A DNA stretch of 64,000 nt from the NCBI GenBank assembly GCA_023213315.1, contig JAKCPI010014079.1, positions 62,001 through 126,000 of the forward strand, read 5' to 3'. Below the pieces are notes generated by a model that did no database searches, was not told the DNA's origin, and saw only the letters and a list, made by a program, of their open reading frames with translations. This document shows, piece after piece, positions 21,584 through 34,036 of this stretch. Position numbers and translations under genes: made by a program. Positions within the stretch are counted from its first letter, which is position 1, and every line of letters starts with the position of its first letter. The DNA is from Euborellia annulipes. Taxonomy: Eukaryota; Arthropoda; Insecta; Dermaptera; Anisolabididae.

Positions 21584-22616
21584 AAATATGTTTCACGTAA
21601 AACCTACACCACTTTCCCTCCAAACTAGTCATTATTTTGTATTTTGTGTAAAAAATACATTCAAAATTAATCGAATCAATATTTATAATATTTCTTTTCA
21701 AAAATACAATTAATCATTTTTTAATTTTATTCACAATGATTGACACTTTATTTAAAAAAAAAAAAAAAGTTTAAGCAAAAATAAAAGATGTAGGCCTATA
21801 GATTTGTTTCTGACTCCCTTTTTTTTATTTAAAATGTAACCTTTTTGGATATTATTTAACAAAAAAGTGTCAATCATTGTTGACGTGACAACGTCTTACA
21901 ATGCACGTATTTTCATTGTGAATTAAATAAAAATTTTATTTATTGAATTTTTTAATAATAAATTATTTTATTATTTAAATAAATGAATTGATTCGATTAA
22001 TTTTTTGTATGAATTTTTTATACTAAATACAAACAATAATAATATATTGGATAATGTAAATTGAATACTTATACAGATACATTTTTGGCGAGCTCATTTT
22101 TTTTATCTTAATTATTAAGCTGAAACAAGAGATAAGATATTTTAAATTTTTTTGTGAATTCCACCCTATTCCTTTAAGTAAGTTGATAGTTGAAAAAACT
22201 TTAGTTTAATTCATAATTGCACAATACAACTTTCTAATTAAAATAGTTGAATAAAAAAAATTTTAAATGTTTTCTTAACGTTCCAACTATCATTTTTGTA
22301 ATTACGCCTTAATTTTGGTAGAAGGGCGAATTCCAATTAAACCAGGAAATTAACTTGTAATGTGATCATCATCACACATTACCCTATCATGCATTATGTA
22401 GTACACCTACAGTACGGTATTTACATATGAAAAATCATGTAGAATTTATTGATCCAACAACATAACAGGCTTAAAATAAACTGACTTTATCGCACCGCAC
22501 CTAAAATTTTAATACCTATGAGTTAGGATTGTTACTAAAGACGAAAAATTCCATAAAATTTTTTCTAAATAATTTAATAAAAAATTCCATTTTTTTTTCT
22601 TTTGAATTGAAGACCA

Positions 22617-23500
22617 GGGGCGTAGCAAAGAGATTTTTCAGAGGCGGGGGAGATAAAAAAAAATGCCAACTAAATTTGGTTAATTTGCCAAATGTAGAAT
22701 ACACATACATTTTTATCCTTCATACTGTATATTAATTTACTAGATGATAAGCCCGACTGCGTCCCCTTAGTCGCTATATGACATGTTTCAAAGTCACCTT
22801 CCCTTTGTTATTTAATTATTAAAAAAAAAAATACTAAAGGATTAAACAAAATTTTTGATAGAAATATAATAAAACTATTATTTTTGCATGTAAGGTTTTT
22901 TTTTTTAAGGTTCCTCATAGTCACTGAAAATACCTGTCATAAACACTCAAACCCCCTCCCCCCCCCCCCGAATAAAATTTCTTATACAAAATTGATATCA
23001 TTTTACTTTTTTTTTTTTGTTTTTTAGTAAATTTTCCCTCATGACTCAAATAATTACTCCATTTTTCCCTGTTGTGAAAATCATTCGACCTTTATTTCTT
23101 GGCAAAAAATTTTATAAATTCAACTTTGAATTGTTATGTCACACTTAGAGAAACCCCCGGGTTCCCCATGACACAATTAGCAACCTTTTGTCCAAACCCC
23201 TACCCCCTAACTCGTCACGTAATATGTGGACGATCCCTTAGGTCATTTAGACCCCATCCCTATTTATTTCAAATGATTAGCCAATTCAAATGAAATAAAT
23301 TTTTCTCGATTGGGACGGGCGATAATAAAATTTATTAATGTGAAAATTGTTTAAGATTTCGAATAAATGGAAATAAAAAAAAAATTTAATTTTAAATTTT
23401 TTAAACAAATAAAAAAAAATGAATTAATAATTATTTTGCCAACTGGATCCAATCTGAAGGGAAAACTCCCCCTTAGCTACGCCATCAACATTTGTTATAT
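22617..23500. other. hAT-like end and SINE-tail fragments, no gene seen
   Basis: GGGGCGTAGCAAAGAG at 22617 and TTAGCTACGCCATC at 23474 look like hAT ends but do not match each other closely. Between them lie C-rich runs and the 'CATTTAGACCCCATCCC' tail block also found near 7600 and 9000. Confidence 0.4.
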
Positions 23501-24233
23501 GTTGTTTATTATTTATTAAAAATTAAAAAAAAAAGATGCCTACCCCTTTTCTTCCATTGGCTACTCCCGTGATCAATGAATAAAATAAAATTTTTTAACA
23601 TTCTTATTCAACAATTTGTGTTTTTTTTTTCCTCTTTTATTACCATAAAAATAATTAAATATATACTGTATACACTATAAAAGACAATGACAAATTGCGA
23701 GAGACGACTAAAAAATATTCATTTGCTTAGAAATAGCTGAAAGCCTCTAAACTTGTTTTCCATTTCATTTTCTCTATAAAAATTTACTCGCGCATCTTGA
23801 TAAAATGAGAACGATGTTCTTACTTATCTACTTTATTTTACTACCAACCAAGTGAAATTTATTGGTAAATCAAAAAAAAAAAAAAAAAAACTTTATCCCG
23901 TGACATGATCAGTCTTTAAAAACGATATAATATATTCATAAATTATAAACAGAAGAGTTCCCTAATTTGTCACAGATCAAAAAGATAAATTACAGCTGGT
24001 TTAGATAAAGAATATAAACAATATTTTTTAAATAGAGGATAAATTATTTTTCTAGATAAATTAATAAAATAATTTAAAATTTTGAAATTATGAAGTTGTA
24101 AGAGGATATTGACTAAAATAGTTAAAATTTTTATTCAACTTTTTATTTTTTATTCTTTTAACATGCTATCGTATTTATAATTTAATGCTCATGGGCCAAA
24201 GTGAAAATCCATGCACATTATTAAATTCTAATT

Positions 24234-24353
24234 TGTTCGATTAAGCGTCCGAGGAAGTCCGGCGCATGCGCATTAAGGAAAAGCGTATTGCTTTTCGTTA
24301 TTGCGCATGTGCTCTTCCTCACTACGCATGCGCCGTACTCTTAATCGAACAGA
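24234..24353. repeat. Palindromic element with GCGCATGCGC sites
   Basis: The outer arms TTCGATTAAG / CTTAATCGAA (24238 and 24341) enclose arms with AGGAAGTCCGGCGCATGCGC on the left and GCATGTGCTCTTCCTC / ACGCATGCGCCG on the right, with the apex AAAAGCGTATTGCTTTT. Three NRF-1-like cores lie within 75 bp. It is GC-rich in an AT-rich setting. Confidence 0.65.
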
Positions 24354-24399
24354 ATATTTGAAGAAATAAAGTCACTGATGATCTATTTAAACAATATAT

Positions 24400-24535
24400 T
24401 AATATAAAAGGAGCAGTCAGCCAGGTAATCAATCTCCACGAAATAAAATAAAACTCTAAGCGGAATTAAATAAGTCTTAACAGAGAATTTTATTTCCTGC
24501 AGATTATTTGGCTCCCTACTCCTTTTAATAATTAT
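24400..24535. repeat. Inverted repeat
   Basis: TATAAAAGGAGCAGTCAGCC and GGCTCCCTACTCCTTTTAAT are approximate inverted copies around AT-rich sequence. Confidence 0.5.
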
Positions 24536-25294
24536 TTAATTTCCGAAATTACAGATATCTTAGTTGATCCAATTTATTTTTATAACTAGGCCTATACAAA
24601 GTAATATTTTTCTCTTTTAATATTTTTTTAAGAAATATGAATGATGCTTTGATAATACTGTATTCTTTTTAATTTTAAAATAATTTAAAGTTAGTGACCA
24701 TTTTTCACAATACAATAAAATACAATAAAATTTATATCAATATTTCAAATTGAATGTTTAAAAAAAATTCAAATTTAAAAAAAAAATTGTGTAAAAAACT
24801 GTTCTTACTCAATTTTTCTTTAATAATTGTAAATATCTAGTGTTAGTTAAGGGCTTGTATATAGGAGTGATTATGAAATTTTATTTTTTTCTAAATAATA
24901 GACCACTAATTTTTATATAAAAAATTCAAAATTTCATAAGTTAATTATTATAATTTGTCAAAGTCCAAATAATCTTGGGTAGGCAGGTAAAAAAATCTGG
25001 TAAATAACAAGTGAAAATTGTCGCAAACAAAACGTTAGAGCCCCGTTATAGATTGTAACCCAAAGATATTATAGACAATGTGCGAACCTTTCTCTCGACT
25101 GGAATTTTAACACCTTTGCGGAAAGCCCAGGTGTAGAATTAAAAAAACCCAAGTAAACCTTGGGATTCTTCGGAACTTCTTGGGAATTTATCATTAGAAA
25201 TTTCCTACTTGCTGAAATTTCTATTAGTAGCGATTGAACTATCTTAACTAACGATTTAACTAATAGCTTTTGAATATTAATACTCGTATCTCGT

Positions 25295-27600
25295 TTAATA
25301 GAATATTCTCATTTTGCACTTGAAATCTTTCGAAGCACACTTTACTCTTGTACTTCATAGGAAAAAAGGTATGAGAAGTATGAGGTTGCCAAGGTACCAG
25401 ATTATAAATCTTTTTCTTTTTAGATTAAAATTCATATAAATCAACTATTTTTTAGATGCCCTTTAAAATATATAACAGTAAATTTTTCGTTAAAATTGTT
25501 TGAAGTACACTTCACTGATGTATTTCAGATTATTCAAATTCATTTTTCGGCTCTTCTTTACATAGAGGCATTAGCTGGGCATACACGGAGAGGTAGAACT
25601 GTCGGGTTGGACCGGGGCGGTCCAATCTGTCGGGTCGATCCGCCACGGTTAAAACTTTCGTTGTCAATTTGGCTTAAAAAAGTGGAGAGTTTGATCTGTC
25701 GGGTTGGACCGGGGCGGACCAATCTGTCGGGTCGATCCGCCACGGTTAAAACCGTCATTATCAATTTCGTTTAAAAAAACGGAGAGTTTGATCTGTCGGG
25801 TTCGACCGGGGCGGACCAGTCTGCCGGGCCGGCTAAAACCGGCACGGTTAAAACCGCCACGGTTAAAACCGTCATCACTCACAAACGTAAAGGAAAAACC
25901 CGCAGATAAACCCGTATAGTTGGCCCGCCACGGGCCAAACCGTACGTGTATGGGCAAAATCTTTGGACCGCGGCAGTTTTAACCGCTGATTTGACCAAAT
26001 CCGTGGACTTTCGTCTTGACGAAAGTTTTGCCTGCCGACTAGACAGATCAAGTCAAGAATCCATTGGAATTTCCAAGAAAAATGGAAATAGAAAATTATT
26101 TTTAAAAAAAAGTAATTAATCCTTTCTTCTCCTTTAAATAAAATCTTTAATTATCTGATTCTGACCCCCCCCCCAAAGGCTTCTCCAAAACAAAAAAATA
26201 CCTATTGTTTTCCCTAATGTTTTTTTTTTTTTTTTTTTTAATAATTATTTTATTAACTCTCCTAAATTCTAAAATCTAAAAAAAAACTTATAAATAATTG
26301 AAAAAAACTCTAATATTTACGAATTTTGTATTAAAATTATTTTTTATTTCAAGAAAAAAAAAATTTTTTTTATTTGTTTTTTATTTATAATTTTATATTA
26401 TCTAAAAAAAATTTCTCCACTTTAAGTTTCTTGGAGAAGAGGGGGGGGGGGGGTTCAAAAATTTTTGGGCCCCCCAAGCAGAAATCCTGGCTACGCTACT
26501 GTGTCTGTGGTATTTTGCACACATAAACTAGATGTAAAGGTCAAGAACTGAAAAGCTTTTGGTAAACATCGGACCATTAGGGGGCGCTTTAGAAAGAGGG
26601 CCAATATTTTTTTCTTACATAACCTATAATTTTTTTTGTATATTCAGAAACTAGACTTTCTCCCGAGTAAAATGCTAGGTCTATATAATATTTGTATCCT
26701 AATTTGCCATGACCTTAAACGATATTTAAAAAAAATAATAATAATAAATTTGTTTTTGTGAATGGTGATTAACTAAAATATTTTAGAACATATTAATAGC
26801 TTAATTAATTAATAGGGGGAGGGATAACTTATTTTCTTTAAAAATAAATTTGTAAAAAAATTTTTGAAGTAACATGTCCTCCCCTACCCCCTCCAAAAAT
26901 CGCGACTTAAAGAGATGGTCCGGGGCGGTCAAAACTGTCGCTTGTCCACTAACGAAAAGATCAGAGCGTGAGTTCGGACCGCAGTCCAATCTGTTAGATT
27001 GATGCGTGGCAGTCAAAACTGTCGCTTGCTCACTAACGAAAAGATCAGTCAGTGAGTTTGGACCGCAGTCCAATCTGTTAGATTGATGCGTAGCGGTCAA
27101 AACTGGCGCGTGCTCGCCCACTAACGAAAAGATCGGATCGTGAGTTTGGACCGCAGTCCAATCTGTTAGATTGATGCGTGGCGGTCAAAACTGGCGCGTG
27201 CTCGCCCACTAACGTAAAGATAAATCCGTGCGTTTGGACCGGCACGGTCAAAACCGACGGTTCTACCTCTCCGTGTATGCCCAGCTATTGTTAAATCCCT
27301 ATGGGGGTTTTCATGTTAATTTAGATTCAATTTTGAACTGTATACACATGTAAAAAATTTTTTTCCAATTCTTATGAAATTTTGTATTTATTTAGGATTC
27401 TCTATTGTGTATAAAATATCCAAATATGAGATTAAAATTTTGCAAAATAACTATAGTTTATTTCAAGCAGTCAACATTTAAAATGCAAGTTTGAAACTAA
27501 GGTGCTATGGGAAACTAAATATATCTCGACACAAAAAATCTGGTGTGACCAGCACGGTGCACAACTTTCTCTTACCGAAGGGTAAGTCACACCAGATCTT
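25295..27600 (+). mobile_element. Fam-A copy (long subfamily) split by a 1.7 kb element
   Basis: The left part ends in ...GGCTCTTCTTTACATAGAGGC. The right part resumes TGTTAAATCCCTATGGGGGT and runs to the terminal hairpin at 27540-27596. In intact copies these two halves are contiguous (GAGCCAATGTTAAATCCC). The 5' part also appears duplicated or rearranged near 25295-25400. Confidence 0.72.
25573..27286. mobile_element. 1.7 kb non-autonomous DNA transposon with subterminal repeat arrays
   Basis: The 33-bp inverted ends begin AGCTGGGCATACACGGAGAG and differ at one base. The 3-bp flank ATT is duplicated (25570-25572 and 27287-27289). The left side has three direct repeats of about 97 bp (from about 25600) containing GTCGGGTTGGACCGGGGCGG and CCGCCACGGTTAAAAC. 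The right side has four of about 84 bp (from about 26950) containing ACCGCAGTCCAATCTGTTAG and ACTAACGAAAAGATC. The middle (26160-26515) is AT-rich with the remnant of a hAT end. No transposase. The 3-bp AT-rich target and long TIRs suggest PIF/Harbinger-like mobilisation, but this is not certain. Confidence 0.82.
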
Positions 27601-27609
27601 TTTTTGCAT

Positions 27610-28235
27610 TTAGCAATTTCTTATTTAAAAGGCTTGATATTTTTAATATTAAATGCAAATCAGAATTTGCTCTTTTCTTTCTTTCACTCTTTTTTATTAT
27701 AAAAAAAATGAATATTCAATTAACTTAATTTATTTATTAATTTCTATGTAAAACCCTTATGCAAACTTAATTGCCAGCCAGGACTAATTAATTAATTTCT
27801 AAAAGTAGACCTTTATAAAAAAATATTCAACATTAACACAACAAAGGGTTGTAGATAGCGCACATCTTAAAATAATAAATTAAACATTTTGTTTAGAAAT
27901 TTGTTCTTTTAAATAATTCTATTCAATTAAAAAAGATCAAAAAGTTCACTTGACATTTGGCCTATATAAAAAATGACATTAATTTCACCTCCATCAGATT
28001 TTGTTTGCGTTCTACCTTTAATTGTTCTAAACAAATGAAATTAGTTTTAATAAACTCTGAACTCAAAAATTCCTATTTAAATCATTAAAAAAAAATTTAC
28101 TCACCAAACTAAAACACATCTAGACTATTGGATTTAAAATTTAAACTTTTTTTTGAGATTATATGAAAATTCAGCCCCTTTACAAAGCCTACTGAGAATT
28201 TTAATTTTACCTTGCTTTTTATTATCTTATTTATT
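27610..28235. other. No gene seen
   Basis: AT-rich sequence without recognisable repeat ends or exon signals. Confidence 0.5.
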
Positions 28236-28239
28236 TAAT

Positions 28240-28830
28240 TTACTAGCCGCGCCTCCCGCATTGGGCGGGCCCTAGGTCCTGGCGGGCGACATATCGGGAT
28301 ATGATTAGTAGCCTAGTTGTCGCCATAAATTTATTTTAATAAATTTTTTAATATGAAAATTTCACCTTAATATTATATTAAAATAATATTAATTATTATT
28401 AAATTGAAATATATTTATATGAGAATAGAAGAGCCTTTCATTAGCATTTGACATGGGCGTAACTAGAGAATTTGGCTGGGGGGGGCATGGGATCAGCCTT
28501 CCTCGCTGGCGGGGGGGGGCATGGGACCAGCTATCCTCCGGGGGCCTGGAAATTTTAAGAAAAAAAAATGTTTGCCCCCCAAGAAAAAAAATTTGCCCCC
28601 CTCCCTAGAAAAAGTTAAAATGACGCCACTAATCGCAAATTCATCTATTAATAACACTAAAAGTTATAGGAATTTCGGGAGATGAAAATAATTTCCCTTT
28701 AATCCCTAGAAGGTCCTCTTTAAATTTTTAAAATTTAGTTTCGAAATTCCAACGGGAAGTTTCCCAAAAAGAACGTGACAGACAGACTGACGGACATTAG
28801 CGAATTATATTTATATATATAGAATGAATA
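28240..28830 (+). repeat. GC-head repeat family member with an inserted hAT-like element
   Basis: It starts ACTAGCCGCGCCTCCCGC and ends with TTCCAACGGGAAGTTTCCC, GACAGACAGACTGACGGACA and TTAGCGAATTATATTTATAT, as in 52400-52900. At 28453-28637 a hAT-like block (CATGGGCGTAACTAG...TGACGCCACTA) interrupts it. Confidence 0.6.
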
Positions 28831-29671
28831 TAAAAATCTTGTATATAAAAATATCATTTTATAATTATGGCGCAACAGCTTCTTTTGACCCTTGACCTGA
28901 GAATACAAGCCCACTAATTTATTATAGAGCAGGACATAATTGCCTGTGTCCCAATTAACGAACCTCAGCCACACATTTACAAGATTATATAAAACTAAAC
29001 CTTTTATGGGGTAAAGTCACTTACACCCCACTCAGCGAATACATTTATTCGCGTGATCTGTTTATATTATGTGTTTATTTATTTGATTAAGCAAAGAAAT
29101 TTATTTTAGACCCTTAATGCAAAATGATCATTTATTTAATTTTAAGGAAAATGTTTTATTTTTATTTTGCTCTTATATCAACTATTTTATCTCTAGTCCC
29201 CGTTTCCGTTTCTATTTACATTACCGAAAGTACAGCCGGTACAGCAAGTGTCTGATGTGCTCGAGAGTGGCGCCTTGAGCTTAGTCAACCTAACCAATAT
29301 TTTTTAAAATAAATAAACAGAAGGAAAAAAGCTACTTTTGAGACAACACTATCATATATATTGTAAAATATAACAATCAAAAAAATTAGTTTTTGATAAT
29401 TCAAAGAGAAAATGAGTTTAAAGTGTCAAAAAATCAATCCACAGTCAATTAAAAATGTTTGTAAATTAAAACATGAAAAAATTGAGTTGTGAGCTTATTC
29501 ACACCAAATTTTTTTCGATCCCCAGATAGTACGCCCAATATTTTTCGTCCATCAGCAATTGGTCCTGATTGACAATTCGTCCAAAAAAATTTTAGTCCGT
29601 CTTATTATTTTAGTCCGTCTTATTATTTTGTCCCCTTTGTTGTATTGTACATACATATAGTATGCCCGAAT

Positions 29672-29944
29672 CATGGGCGTCCGCAGGGGGGGCAACCAGG
29701 CACTTGCCCCCCCCCCTGGAAAATTAAAATGATACAAAAAATGTATAAAACAAAAAAAAAATACAAAAAAACCTTTCACAGTATACATCCACCTTGCCGT
29801 GGTGAGAAAGCTTTAAATACTAAGAGATGTTTTTAACATTATTAATATCAAAATACGTTTTTTTTAACTTATCTGGAAGTGACTTGCCCCCCCCCCTGCA
29901 AAAAATCCTTGCCCCCCCTGCAAAAAATCCTGCGGACGCCCTTG
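29672..29944. mobile_element. hAT MITE, 273 bp, 8-bp target duplication GCCCGAAT
   Basis: The ends are CATGGGCGTCCGCAGG and CCTGCGGACGCCCTTG, flanked by perfect GCCCGAAT at 29664-29671 and 29945-29952. The right half carries a direct repeat of CTTGCCCCCCCTGCAAAAAA. Confidence 0.9.
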
Positions 29945-30101
29945 GCCCGAATTTGTTTGGTCCAACAATACATGGTCCTGTTTGACAATTTGTCCATTAA
30001 AAATTTTGGCCCGCATTTTTTGTCCACAAACGTTTTCAACATGGCTGGCAGTGCCATCCTTCAAAATCTCAATATCATTATTCACAAAGTTGTTACTTGT
30101 A

Positions 30102-30308
30102 CAGTGAGGGACAATATTAAGGCCCACCCATGCGTTTTCTACTTGTGATTATTTCATTGTTTTTATAAAAGAAAATGAAAATCTTTATTGGAAATTTTCT
30201 AGGTTTGAACCATGAAAGTTTCCATAAAAAAAAATATATTTTTTTAAAAACAATGAAATAATCACAAGCAGAAAACGCATGAGTGGGACTTAATATTGAC
30301 CCTCGCTG
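30102..30308. mobile_element. Mariner-type palindromic MITE, intact
   Basis: The ends CAGTGAGGGACAATATTAAG and CTTAATATTGACCCTCGCTG lie between TA dinucleotides (30100-30101 and 30309-30310), and most of the element is self-complementary. It is the reference for the split copy at 12397-12976. Confidence 0.85.
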
Positions 30309-30554
30309 TACATCTAACATTACATATAACCATAGATTCTCACATCTCCAATATATTTTGCTGTGATCTTTGCTGAACGAATGAAAAGTGGTAGCAGTAG
30401 TTCCTGTATGCCAGAATTTTCTTTCCCTTTGATGTAATAATTGTATGTGCCATGGTGGGTCTACAAAAATTTATACTGGTATAGTCATGGTTACTACTAA
30501 ACAATGAAACCTTTATTATAAAATTAGCTAGCCATTTCCTCCTAATATGTCTGC

Positions 30555-31225
30555 ATGAACAATCAATATTTTACTTAGTCAAATAAGTAAATTAATAGCT
30601 AGAGATATGAAATTTATTTTTTTTTTTTGTGTGTAAGAAAGATGGTTTTCACGGAACTTCGGACTTCCCCCATATGAAATTTAATATATATAAAATGTCA
30701 ATTTTTTTTTCTAAATTGTGCAAAATATGATAGAGAAGAAATAGTAGAGGACATAAGCATAATGTTGGACATTAAATTGTCGTGGACGAAATATCCATGA
30801 ATATAATGTGGGAGAAGCTATGTTGAGCAAAAAAATATTTGTAAACGAAATGTTCGTGGACGTAATTTAGTAGATTTAGTGGACAAAAAATATTTGTGGA
30901 CACAATGTCCTTGGACATGATGCAGTGGATGAACCGATGTATTTTAAATATTTTTTTATTTTTGAACATAATTTATTAAATATTTTTATCCTATTTATTT
31001 TATTTTTATATTTATGATAAACAGGAAGCCCTAAGTTTCCGGACTGAAACTTTGTTTCTCTATAGTTATTTATCAAACTAATAAATATAATCCGAAATAA
31101 ATAAGTTATCTCTATCATATTTTGCACAATTTAGAAAAAAAAATTGACATTTAATTTTATATATATTAAATTTCATATCTCTAGCTATTAATTTACTTAT
31201 TTGACTAAGTAAAATATTGATTTAT
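30555..31225. repeat. Fold-back repeat
   Basis: The left pieces CAATATTTTACTTAGTCAAA (30562), TAGCTAGAGATATGAAATTT and ATTGTGCAAAATATGATAGA recur inverted at 31090-31225 (TCTATCATATTTTGCACAAT, AAATTTCATATCTCTAGCTA, TTTGACTAAGTAAAATATTG). The left arm has an extra insert at 30640-30680. Confidence 0.7.
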
Positions 31226-31404
31226 ATAGGTCTATCTCTCTTTTCATAAGTTGAGATAACCATGTTAAAGTTCATTTTTATAGAACAGATGCTAAATAAA
31301 GAAACGATCTCTGAATATTTGTATTTTTACAATATTCTAATTCTTAAATGACAGAATAAAAACAATTTTAGTATAGTTTAGTTTTAGTTTCCAATTCATT
31401 AAAA

Positions 31405-32195
31405 TGTGACGTGACTGGTCGAACAACACACAACTTTCTAATATTAAAAGTTGTGTTCAGTGACGTCATTTGGGGGAGGGGGTGGAGGCAGGGGGCATTT
31501 GCACTTATCCCTAAGGGCTCTAATTTTTTTAAATTTTATATTATTCTTTAAATAAAATATTTCAAAATATATCTACGAGTATAGTATAAACTGTACAAAA
31601 TTAAACATTTAATTAAATTAAATATATTTTGGCTAAATTTGAGTACCTGTTTGTAAGTAAATTTTAAGAAAAAAAAAGTTTGCTCGTCCCCCCAAGAAAA
31701 AGTTAAAATGACACCACTTGTTGTGTTCTGTGCTTGTCACACCAGATTTTATGTGTCGAAGTTAATTTAGTTCCGCCAATATATTATAATTAGAATTCAA
31801 CAAGTAAAATTTATAAACAGAGAAAAATATTTATATTTTGTTACCATAGTAACTATCTTTCCTATCAAGTACAAGAGTAAAGTGTGCTTCAAATAATTTT
31901 GATGGCGAAATGAGAATATACATTTTAAAGAGCATCTATAAATTAAATGATTTATGAATTTTAATCAAAATCGTTAGAGCTAATTTTAGAAAAAATCGAA
32001 AAAATCTGAAAAAGTACATCAATCAAGTACTTGTACGTACTTTTTCAAAAACTTAGTGTTACGTGCCAGAAGGGTACCTAACTTAAATATAAAATTTCAA
32101 CTTCATCAAAACCAAAATCTCGACATTAAATTTTTGACATTAAATCAAATCTTTATATATATTACATAGGCCTATATGTATAGGTAAGAGAAAGT
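31405..32195 (-). mobile_element. Fam-A copy (short subfamily) with a hAT MITE inside the hairpin
   Basis: The landmarks run in reverse: hairpin arms around 31408-31457 and 31720-31750, TTACCATAGTAACTATCTTT, AAAGTGTGCTTCAAATAATT, GTACTTTTTCAAAAACTTAG, and the head TAGGTAAGAGAAAGTAAAAA at 32181-32200. Confidence 0.75.
31458..31719. mobile_element. hAT MITE, 262 bp, 8-bp target duplication GTTGTGTT
   Basis: The ends are CAGTGACGTCATTT and AAATGACACCACTT, with GTTGTGTT at 31450-31457 and 31720-31727. Removing it restores the Fam-A hairpin arm AAAAGTTGTGTTCTGTGC. The CAGTGGTGTCATTT-type end is typical of hAT elements. Confidence 0.86.
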
Positions 32196-32199
32196 AAAA

Positions 32200-33000
32200 A
32201 GCTTGAATGCATTTAATTATTGAAGTTCAGGAGGAGACAGGGGGCATTTACCCCCCTCCAAGAATTTGAAAAAAAAAAATGTATAATAATAAAATAAAAT
32301 AAAAATTAATAGTCTCAGTATTTGAACCTCATTTGATTTTAAAATTGAATTTTAGATGGACACTCGATGGACATCAAATGTAGTCCAAGATAAGGCCATT
32401 TTAATAAAAAAAAATAATAGAAAAAAGTCAAACAAATAAAAAAAAAATAAATGTATTTTTTGGCATAAATTAGTAAAAAGAATTGCAAAAAAAAAAATTA
32501 ATTTATTTTTTAGTTTGCAATTCTTTTTAATACTCAAATATTTTTTTTTTTATACTCATGAAATAAAAATGACAATTTTAAAATTCAATTATGTTAGTAA
32601 AAAAATTACGAAATTATTTATTTTATTTTTTTTTTTTCATGAAAAATTTTATTTAAAAAAACGAATCAAAAAATTTATTTAATTTTAAATTATTTTACAC
32701 ATTCTTTAAAATTAAACAAAAAAAAAAAATTATATATTTGAGTAGTATCTGACCTGTTTGTTCAGCAAGCAGCCCCATTGATGTTTGTCTTGCAAAATTC
32801 CAAGCACAAGTGAGCCTCTAGACAATTTGGGTCTTCTTCCCTTTACGATCTGAGCCCTTCTTGCTCACCCTTTAATTCATTTCCTGGTTTTATTGTATAC
32901 GCTTGTCACTCATATATTGCTACCTGTATTTTCTTTCTTCATCTTCTGAAAATGTTTTTTTTTTTTTTTTTTTTCTTTTCGTTTAATCTTATAATTAAAA
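32200..33000. other. No gene seen; AT-rich, with a less repetitive stretch at 32740-32950
   Basis: 32200-32740 is simple AT-rich sequence. 32740-32950 has a more balanced composition (CAGCAAGCAGCCCCATTGAT...) without an open frame or clear splice sites. Confidence 0.45.
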
Positions 33001-33009
33001 TCTGTTTAG

Positions 33010-33410
33010 TAAGGTGCGTGTCTCGAGGTGCTAAATTTGGAAGATTCCAGCGGCCACAATTTTGAAGCTATCGACTTCAAATTTTTTTTTTTTTAAATTA
33101 AAGCCATTTGAAATATCTACAACTTATAGAAGCAGCCCTTTTTTTTGATTTTCGAAAAAATAAAATTTTTTTAGATTAATCGCTATTTTTAAAAAATTAG
33201 CTCTACTAGGTATATCTTATAGATAATTAAATTAGTAATCATTGTGTCAAAAAATGATTAATTTTTTACCCTTAATTAATTAGCTGGAATCTTTCAAATG
33301 AAATGGAATAAATCCCTTGTATTCCTATGCTACTCACGCCATCTCTTACCGCCTAGAGTAACTCAGTAGTGAATCGTCTTATAACGGCTTTTCGAGACAC
33401 CCACAAAGAG
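33010..33410. repeat. Diverged inverted repeat
   Basis: GTGTCTCGAGGTGCT and AAGATTCCAGC on the left are mirrored by GCTGGAATCTTTC and TTTTCGAGACACCC on the right. Confidence 0.45.
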
Positions 33411-33621
33411 ATTTTATGATGAAATAATTTTTAGATAGAAATTCAAACATCCCTTATAAATAGGCATGTAAATTATCTGTTGTATAAGAATTTTGCATAG
33501 CTACAAGGCGCTCTTGATTAGTGGCGCCACATCTGTCGATCGGAGGAATTTTTTTTTCTAAGGGATTCATTACAGTGACGTCATTTCATTTTATTTTACA
33601 GAGGGGTGGGGATTCCGGACA

Positions 33622-34036
33622 ATAGCGGATATAAGGGGAAGAGGGTGTAAAAGGGGTAATTATATCCCCGAGATTTTAGAAAAATATTTTTCTTCGAAAT
33701 TAAATTTTATTTTAAATACAAAATTTTTAAAATTAATCCTTAAAAATTTTATTTGTATATATATTTCGTATTTTTTTTACCTAATATTACGATCTTGTCA
33801 AAAATTCAAAGTTTATGGAAATACTCGTTTTGAGGGTCCCTGATTTAAAAAAGTGGGTCCCTTAAAATGGTCTCTAGGGGTATGTGTTAATATCTATTTC
33901 TGTACAAAAAATCTGATAAACAAGTATAGAATGCAACTTTAAATTACCGAAAGTAAGAGAAAGTTGCGTTCTGTGCGACCAGTCACACCAGATTATCCTC
34001 CCCCCTCCCGAAAAACTTCCCTGGACCCGCCCTTGC
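33622..34036. mobile_element. hAT-like element carrying an internally deleted Fam-A
   Basis: A left-end-like CAATAGCGGATATAAGGGG and a right end CTGGACCCGCCCTTG surround a Fam-A derivative (33765-33995) with head-proximal tracts and half of the hairpin (GAGAAAGTTGCGTTCTGTGC...GTCACACCAGA). The arrangement is the same type as 39636-39905. Confidence 0.5.

Larger units (their letters stand above)
29520..30960. repeat. Region of GTCC/GGAC-rich quasi-repeats with nested MITEs
   Basis: Short phrases such as TTTTAGTCCGTCTTATTATT (twice in tandem), GACAATTYGTCCA, GGACGAAATATCCATG, GTGGACGTAATTTAG and GGACACAATGTCCTTGGACA recur at irregular spacing. Two MITEs (29672-29944 and 30102-30308) sit inside. 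No protein was recognised. Confidence 0.5.

Noticed and set aside
25496..25957. Overlapping ORFs on both strands with GRTNLSG/TRQIGPPR-like repeats
   Set aside because: They translate the GC-rich direct repeats of the 25573-27286 transposon in several frames at once, so they are by-products of the array and not genes.
26801..27121. 106-residue minus-strand ORF with an internal VLTATHQSNRLDCGPNS repeat
   Set aside because: It is a translation of the right-hand subterminal array of the same transposon and has no independent coding evidence.
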